The position numbers were made by a program, and so were the translations under genes. Below are positions 59,654-64,000 of a stretch of DNA of 64,000 bases, one piece after another; within the stretch, counting starts at the first letter, position 1, and each line of letters begins with the position of its first letter. The notes below the pieces were generated by a model, which ran no database searches, was not told the DNA's origin, and was given only the letters and a program-made list of their open reading frames with translations. The DNA is taken from assembly GCF_018398875.1 (NCBI RefSeq), contig NZ_JAGWDK010000017.1, forward strand, positions 85,407 through 149,406, in the 5' to 3' direction. The DNA comes from Bradyrhizobium sp. sGM-13 (GTDB lineage Bacteria > Pseudomonadota > Alphaproteobacteria > Rhizobiales > Xanthobacteraceae).

Positions 59654-61379
59654 CAGTGCCCTCCAGCATAGTGGTCGTTATTGGGCCGGGCGTGCCGCAT
59701 CGCGGCATTGCGCTGAAGCCGGAGTCGTCTTCCCTCGATCGTGGCGCGGATACGAAAATTTCCACCATCGGGCGCGCCCAATCCGCGGATCCCGTCGCTC
59801 ACTCCCATGCTACCGGAGCGAATGAGGTAACGGGCATATTGCACTAGCGTCTTCCGCCGATCTTTCGTAGGCAGAACCATCGCCAGATGCAGGAAGTTAC
59901 CGTTGCCGTCAAAAACCAACGTTCCACCGCAATAGAGCGGCAGCAATGTGTTGGTGAGCTTGCCGAGCGCGCGGCCTTTGAGCTCGACGTCTTCACTCCA
60001 CGCGAATTCGATCACCCTCTCTTTGGGCGGCCAGTAGCCGCTTCGCGCGCGCTTCTTGGTGTGATAGACGGAAACAATGGTGAGGTTGGCGTCGAAGGGA
60101 ATCTGGAAGAGCTCGCGGAATTCGTCGAGGAACCGATAGGCGTCGGCCGGCGTGGCGGTGATCGCTTCGATGTCTTGGCCTCGCGCAAAGCGTGAACGAT
60201 ATCTCTCCTGACACGCCGATCCTCTTGCATCGGCTTGAGTCCGCGCCGGCGGAAAATGCGTTTGAGTTCTGATCTGATTCCGTAGGAATCATCGGGATAA
60301 GCGACTTCGTCGGCGCGCAGCAGGGCGCGCGCATATTCATCGTAGCGTAAATCCACCGGCGGGCAGTAGTCGATGGCCCGGAGCATCACGTTGGCGGTTT
60401 GGTCGGCGGCGCGAAACAGCGCCTGGATCGCCTGCTGTTGGTCGCGCTTCTTCCCGCCCGCCTCACGGGAAACCTCCTTGAGATTGCGGATGTAGAGATA
60501 CTGCAACAGATCGTAATAGACCCCGGTCAGGATCTCGGACCAGCCGTGCTCCTCGTAAGTGCCGCGTAAATCGCTCATTTTGCGTTTGTTCCAGGCGCCT
60601 CGCAGATAGTCCTGCTTGGCTAGGCCATGGATCGCCGCACCGAATTCGCTGGCGATAGCCGAGACGACATTTTTTGGCCGACAGGAGCGCCGGCGCTCCT
60701 GTCGTTACTAGCTTGGCAATTTCGCGATTTTTCAGACTTGCCAGCATAGCTATCGCATCGCCAAAATACTCGTGAAACCCTGCCGTCTCCGGGGAAGAAA
60801 CCTCGTTGTACCCAGGCTTCAGCCCATCGAGTACTGTGTGGCCGAGTTCATGCGCGACGATGTCATGCGACAGGCAGGTATGGACCGGCTTGCCGTCGGG
60901 GCCTTCGAAATAGCAAAAGTGCAGCGCGCCGGTATCGCGATCGTAAAACGCGTTGTCATCGTAGCCAGCATGCGGCAACACCAACAGGCGTCCGAGGCCC
61001 GACGCCAAGGCACCGGTCGGCCCAAGGCTGTATCGTCCTCTAACACCGTCAGGACCTGTTCGATTATCGCCCAGACGTTCACTTGGTGAAAGTTGAAGTT
61101 GTCGAGAATCCGCTCGTTCTTCAAGCCTGCAATGCCGACGAATCCTGAGCGGTCCGCCAAGAGTCTGGCCGGCGTAAACCGTGTATCGAGGTCAGCGTTA
61201 TAGTCCACGATCGCGACGCGCGCGCTGGTCGGGCCGTCGCCGACGGTAGCACACTCGATCGTCGCTTCAACCGGCCACAAATTTCGGGTGCGTGCGAGGA
61301 GCGGGTCCTTCGGAAGAACCTTGATCCGAATCGATCCGTTTCGACCTCTGCGCCGTTTCGTACCTGGCTTAAGTGTCAC
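59653..61379 (-). pseudogene. Zinc metalloprotease-like gene with several frameshifts
   Basis: A protein of about 570 aa is spread over four frames. Its parts are MTLKPGTKRRRGRNGSIRIK; FNFHQVNVWAIIEQVLTVLE; the zincin motif LSHDIVAHELGHTVLDGLKP followed by ETAGFHEYFGDAIAMLASLK (HExxH plus a downstream Glu, as in gluzincins); then GTYEEHGWSEILTGVYYDLL, RYDEYARALLRADEVAYPDD and finally FAWSEDVELKGRALGKLTNT. Shifts lie near 61000, 60660, 60180 and 60010. The start is a GTG. The stop and the MBL-fold start share TGATG, so the two formed an operon. Confidence 0.75.
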
Positions 61380-62441
61380 GCAGCCCCTTAATGGGAGCTA
61401 CAATTCTGACTACAACTCTAGGTTATCGCAACAGCTTTTTTGGACCCGGGACGACCACACAGAACCGTAGCGCGCTATTTTCCTAACCTCCTTCGGCACA
61501 AGAACAGGGGCCCGGACTTTCGGAACCTCTTGAAATGGATAGGGCTGTTCGCGTCCAACGGCACGCCACCGGAGGTCATTACAAGCTCTCGGCGAGTGTC
61601 ACGTCGAGATCAGCTTCGAGGCGCAATGGGTCGCCCCCAAGAAAATCTCCGAACGCGTTACGGCCGACATCGAGCTTTTGTCAGCGCTTACGAAGGAAGC
61701 CGGCATCGAACGCCAATGAGGTTGCTTTACGAGGTTGCTTCTGTTGGCTCGTGAGATTTTCTTTGATCTCGCGGTGCACACATCGTACACACGCCGCGTT
61801 CTAACCAATTGAAAGAATTAAACTCTCGATCCAATCCATCACTGGACCGACAGACTAAGAGTCGGCAAGTGTCGCGAGTGTGACACGGCAGGAGTGAATA
61901 TCGAGCGTGATGAAAGCCAGAATGTCTTTGGTGCTATTGGACCGAGATAGCTGAGGGTTGAATGTGTCAATGCGCACATACCACACCAATTCCGCAGCAT
62001 TGGAATGAGATTGATTACAAAAATATGATCGCATTGCTCAACCTGCGACCAAACCATATGAAGTGAGACGGGCTTTCGTGACCTAGCGTTTTGATGTGGC
62101 GAGCTTCCTTTGCTTGCAGTTGAGCGACGAACAAAAGTGCGCTTGTGTTGATTCATGTAAATCAACGATCGAAAGCCACTCCGGCTTCCAGCTCCAGGAT
62201 CGCCTGGCAATGCGACAGAGGGTGTTCCGAGCACATGCCGCGCTTCTTCGCCTGAACGTTTTCACTTGGAAACCTCGTAGCGGAGTAATTCCACGGCTCT
62301 CGCGGAACTTTGCATGCAAGCAGCTCGCCGGCGTCGGCGCTTCCTTTAGATCAGCGCGGGGCTCCTTGATGTGCGGTCACAAAGCCATCGAAGTGTGTCG
62401 AAGGTTTTTGTTGCTCGGTTGAATCATTTGTGAGATGACCC
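61380..62441. other. Gene-poor stretch
   Basis: One possible protein remnant lies at 61575-61719 (plus strand; EISFEAQWVAPKKISERVTA then ELLSALTKEAGIERQ). Other frames, such as 62096-62422, look random. It ends just before the excisionase-like gene. Confidence 0.35.
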
Positions 62442-62858
62442 GTGCGCAAACCGGCGCTAACATCGTTGGAGAATATAGGACCTGATACACCGCTCAGGCT
62501 GTCCGTAGCAGCCGCAATCGCGTTTCCGGATCAGACCATTTCCGAGAACAGCTTGAGACGAGAAGCCAAGCGCGGGCGACTTACGGTCGAGATTATTGCA
62601 GGCAAGGTGTTTACGACTCTCAATGAAATTGAAAGGATGCGTGGCCGATGCCGCGTAGAAGTAAGGGTGCCCGTCTCCACCTCAGACCAGCCCGCTACAG
62701 GGCCGGAAAGCTCACCCATCAAGCCACTTGGGTCATCCGGGACGGCACGGGATATTACGCCACTGGATGCGCTGAACGCGAAGTTGCAGCGGCTGAGCAA
62801 GTCCTCAAGGACTATATTGCAAAAAAATACGCGCCGACGCGCAAGGAACAAGACTTAG
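62442..62858 (+). CDS. Excisionase-like/DNA-binding protein preceding the integrase
   Basis: A GTG-started 138-aa frame has LRLSVAAAIAFPDQTISENS, LRREAKRGRLTVEIIAGKVF and TTLNEIERMR. This is the layout of MerR/AlpA-like excisionase helix-turn-helix proteins that use the pattern LRRExxxGxL. The last 70 codons overlap the integrase gene and look less protein-like, so the real protein may have been shorter. Its position directly upstream of an integrase supports a role in excision or in integrase control. Confidence 0.55.
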   Translation: MRKPALTSLENIGPDTPLRLSVAAAIAFPDQTISENSLRREAKRGRLTVEIIAGKVFTTLNEIERMRGRCRVEVRVPVSTSDQPATGPESSPIKPLGSSGTARDITPLDALNAKLQRLSKSSRTILQKNTRRRARNKT

Positions 62859-63850
62859 AGAAAATTCCCGTCGCCGACGTGCTTTCGATTTTCATTGACG
62901 ACCGCCCCGACCTTTACGTCGAGAACTCCGACGCTCAGAAGTATCTCAATCGCATCGGGCGCCTCAAAGAGTTTTGGGGAAAGCTCATGTTGTCGGAGGT
63001 AACCCGGACCAAGTGCCGTGAGTACCAACAACACCGTGGCAATAAAGGCGGTGCCCGCCGAGATCTGGAGGATCTCAGGGCAGCCATCGCCAACCATGCG
63101 GCGGAAGGGCTGCACCGTGGCATTGTGAAGGTCACGCTTCCCAAGAAGGGCCCTGCCCGCGATCGATGGCTGACTCGCGATGAAGCCGCCCACCTAATCT
63201 GGACGTGTTGGCGCGCCCGCGAGATACAGACCATGCACCGCGGACCCAATAAAGGACAGCAGGTTGAAACGAATAAGCGGCCCCTTCGCCATCTCGCCCG
63301 GTTCATCCTTATCGGGGTCTATAGCGGGACGCGCGCGGGCGCCATTGCGTCAGCTTCGCCGACCGCGGCTATCGGGCGGTCCTTTGTCGACCTTGAACGT
63401 GGCGTCTACTACCGACGCGCCCAGGGGAAGCAGGAGACTAACAAACGGCAGCCGCCGATGCCGATCCCACCGCGCCTGCTGGCACACCTGCGACGCTGGA
63501 AGGAGCGCAAGATTATTGCGCGGCACTTTGTCGAGTTCAACGGCGAAGGTGTATCTTCCGTGAAGACCGCGTTCAAGCATGCGGTGACGCTGGCCAAGCT
63601 CGGGCCCGGCGTTTCGCCGCATACGTTACGGCACACCGCGGCAACGTGGTTGATGCAGAACGGTACCGACCCATGGCAAGCCGCCGGGTATCTCGGCATG
63701 AGCGTCGAAACGTTGTTGCGCGTGTACGGGCACCACCACCCGGACCACCTAAAGGACGCCGTCGCCAAGATGACGGCCAAACCTACCGCCTCAGCTTCGC
63801 CTCAGAAACCAGTCGAAAGGAAGAAAACGAACGTAGTCAAAATTCAATGA
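62648..63850 (+). CDS. Tyrosine recombinase (phage-type integrase)
   Basis: This 400-aa integrase looks intact. The N-terminal arm- and core-binding region is followed by the catalytic domain with Arg in GVYSGTRAGAIASA, the HTLRHTAATWL box (H-x-x-R), GYLGMSVETLLRVYGHHHPD with the nucleophile Tyr in VYGHH, and a basic tail. The start overlaps the excisionase-like frame by 211 nt. A tRNA 3' fragment begins 38 nt after its stop, the expected attachment site. Confidence 0.88.
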   Translation: MPRRSKGARLHLRPARYRAGKLTHQATWVIRDGTGYYATGCAEREVAAAEQVLKDYIAKKYAPTRKEQDLEKIPVADVLSIFIDDRPDLYVENSDAQKYLNRIGRLKEFWGKLMLSEVTRTKCREYQQHRGNKGGARRDLEDLRAAIANHAAEGLHRGIVKVTLPKKGPARDRWLTRDEAAHLIWTCWRAREIQTMHRGPNKGQQVETNKRPLRHLARFILIGVYSGTRAGAIASASPTAAIGRSFVDLERGVYYRRAQGKQETNKRQPPMPIPPRLLAHLRRWKERKIIARHFVEFNGEGVSSVKTAFKHAVTLAKLGPGVSPHTLRHTAATWLMQNGTDPWQAAGYLGMSVETLLRVYGHHHPDHLKDAVAKMTAKPTASASPQKPVERKKTNVVKIQ

Positions 63851-63887
63851 AAATGGGCACTTCTAGTGGGAATAGTGCGAGTTTCCG

Positions 63888-63935
63888 CCGCTCATAACGG
63901 TCTGGTTGCAGGTTCGAGTCCTGCCGGGCCCACCA
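63888..63935 (+). other. tRNA(CAU) 3' fragment, probable attachment site
   Basis: The run starts CCGCTCATAACGGTCTGG and continues through TTGCAGGTTCGAGTCCTGC to CGGGCCCACCA. It gives the anticodon loop (CAT), T arm and acceptor strand with encoded CCA of a tRNA-Met or tRNA-Ile2. The 5' half is absent, and position 27 does not pair. It lies 38 nt after the integrase stop codon. Confidence 0.75.
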
Positions 63936-63949
63936 GCCTTCGCTCTGTC

Positions 63950-64000
63950 CGGCCCGGACACATAGGTAACAAACTGTACCTAAGACATGGGTGACAACCT
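63950..64000. mobile_element. Possible end of an insertion sequence at the window edge
   Basis: The last 50 bases carry two related runs, ACATAGGTAACA and ACATGGGTGACA, a pattern seen at the ends of IS481/IS3-like elements. The element would lie outside the window, so identity is uncertain. Confidence 0.25.

Noticed and set aside
61790..61835. tRNA D-arm-like sequence (minus strand TCAATTGGTTAGAACGCGGCG).
   Set aside because: No anticodon arm, T arm or acceptor stem can be folded around it.
62096..62422. A 108-codon plus-strand frame.
   Set aside because: Composition is random with scattered Cys and Arg, there is no ribosome site, and no motif is recognised.

Overview
The window looks like part of a Bradyrhizobium-type symbiosis island. 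Three things point there: small proteins of a style typical of that genus, a NifA/sigma-54 promoter and a tts box (the two regulatory signatures of nitrogen-fixing, type-III-secreting rhizobia), and GC-rich core-type genes embedded in a mosaic of decayed genes and insertion-sequence debris. No rRNA gene, complete tRNA or CRISPR array was found. The genus is inferred from sequence character and was not tested by a search.

Layout. 1-3.1 kb holds decayed genes (a PrpB-type lyase and panB) with a few intact small ORFs. 3.6-8.1 kb is an intact minus-strand vitamin operon bioB-panD-bioF-bioD-bioA with two BioR boxes, and bioR diverges from it. 9.1-11.6 kb carries a Dabb-domain protein and pabB-pabA. 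11.7-21 kb is an IS graveyard (IS5-like, IS66, serine recombinase) around an intact 746-aa protein preceded by a near-consensus tts box, so probably a type III effector. 21.4-27.2 kb is an IclR-controlled organic-acid locus: ABC uptake genes with a dead binding protein, a CaiB-type CoA-transferase, a citryl-CoA-lyase-like protein and a dead SMP-30 protein. 27.3-31.2 kb has two small conserved-looking genes and more debris.

31.5-40.5 kb: a textbook NifA site and -24/-12 promoter precede a redoxin gene and an intact gltB. The partner gltD survives only as a deleted remnant behind an IS110 element, followed by a broken FixK-type regulator. 41.1-50.9 kb is an integrated-element remnant: a tRNA-Lys 3' fragment, two integrase remnants, an IS256 copy, broken ParB and ImmA genes, and a defence cluster made of a SAVED-domain fragment, two uncharacterised proteins, an intact TIR protein and a CD-NTase fragment.

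51.1-58.1 kb is the most novel part: an apparently intact minus-strand operon encoding a 70-aa peptide, an ATPase/TPR protein, a possible 50-aa coupled peptide, a molybdenum-hydroxylase large subunit, and a fusion of its [2Fe-2S] subunit with a ferritin-like VioB-type domain. 58.5-61.4 kb holds a broken zinc protease and a broken metallo-beta-lactamase-fold protein. 62.4-63.9 kb ends the island with an excisionase-like protein, a tyrosine recombinase and a tRNA(CAU) 3' fragment that looks like an attachment site.
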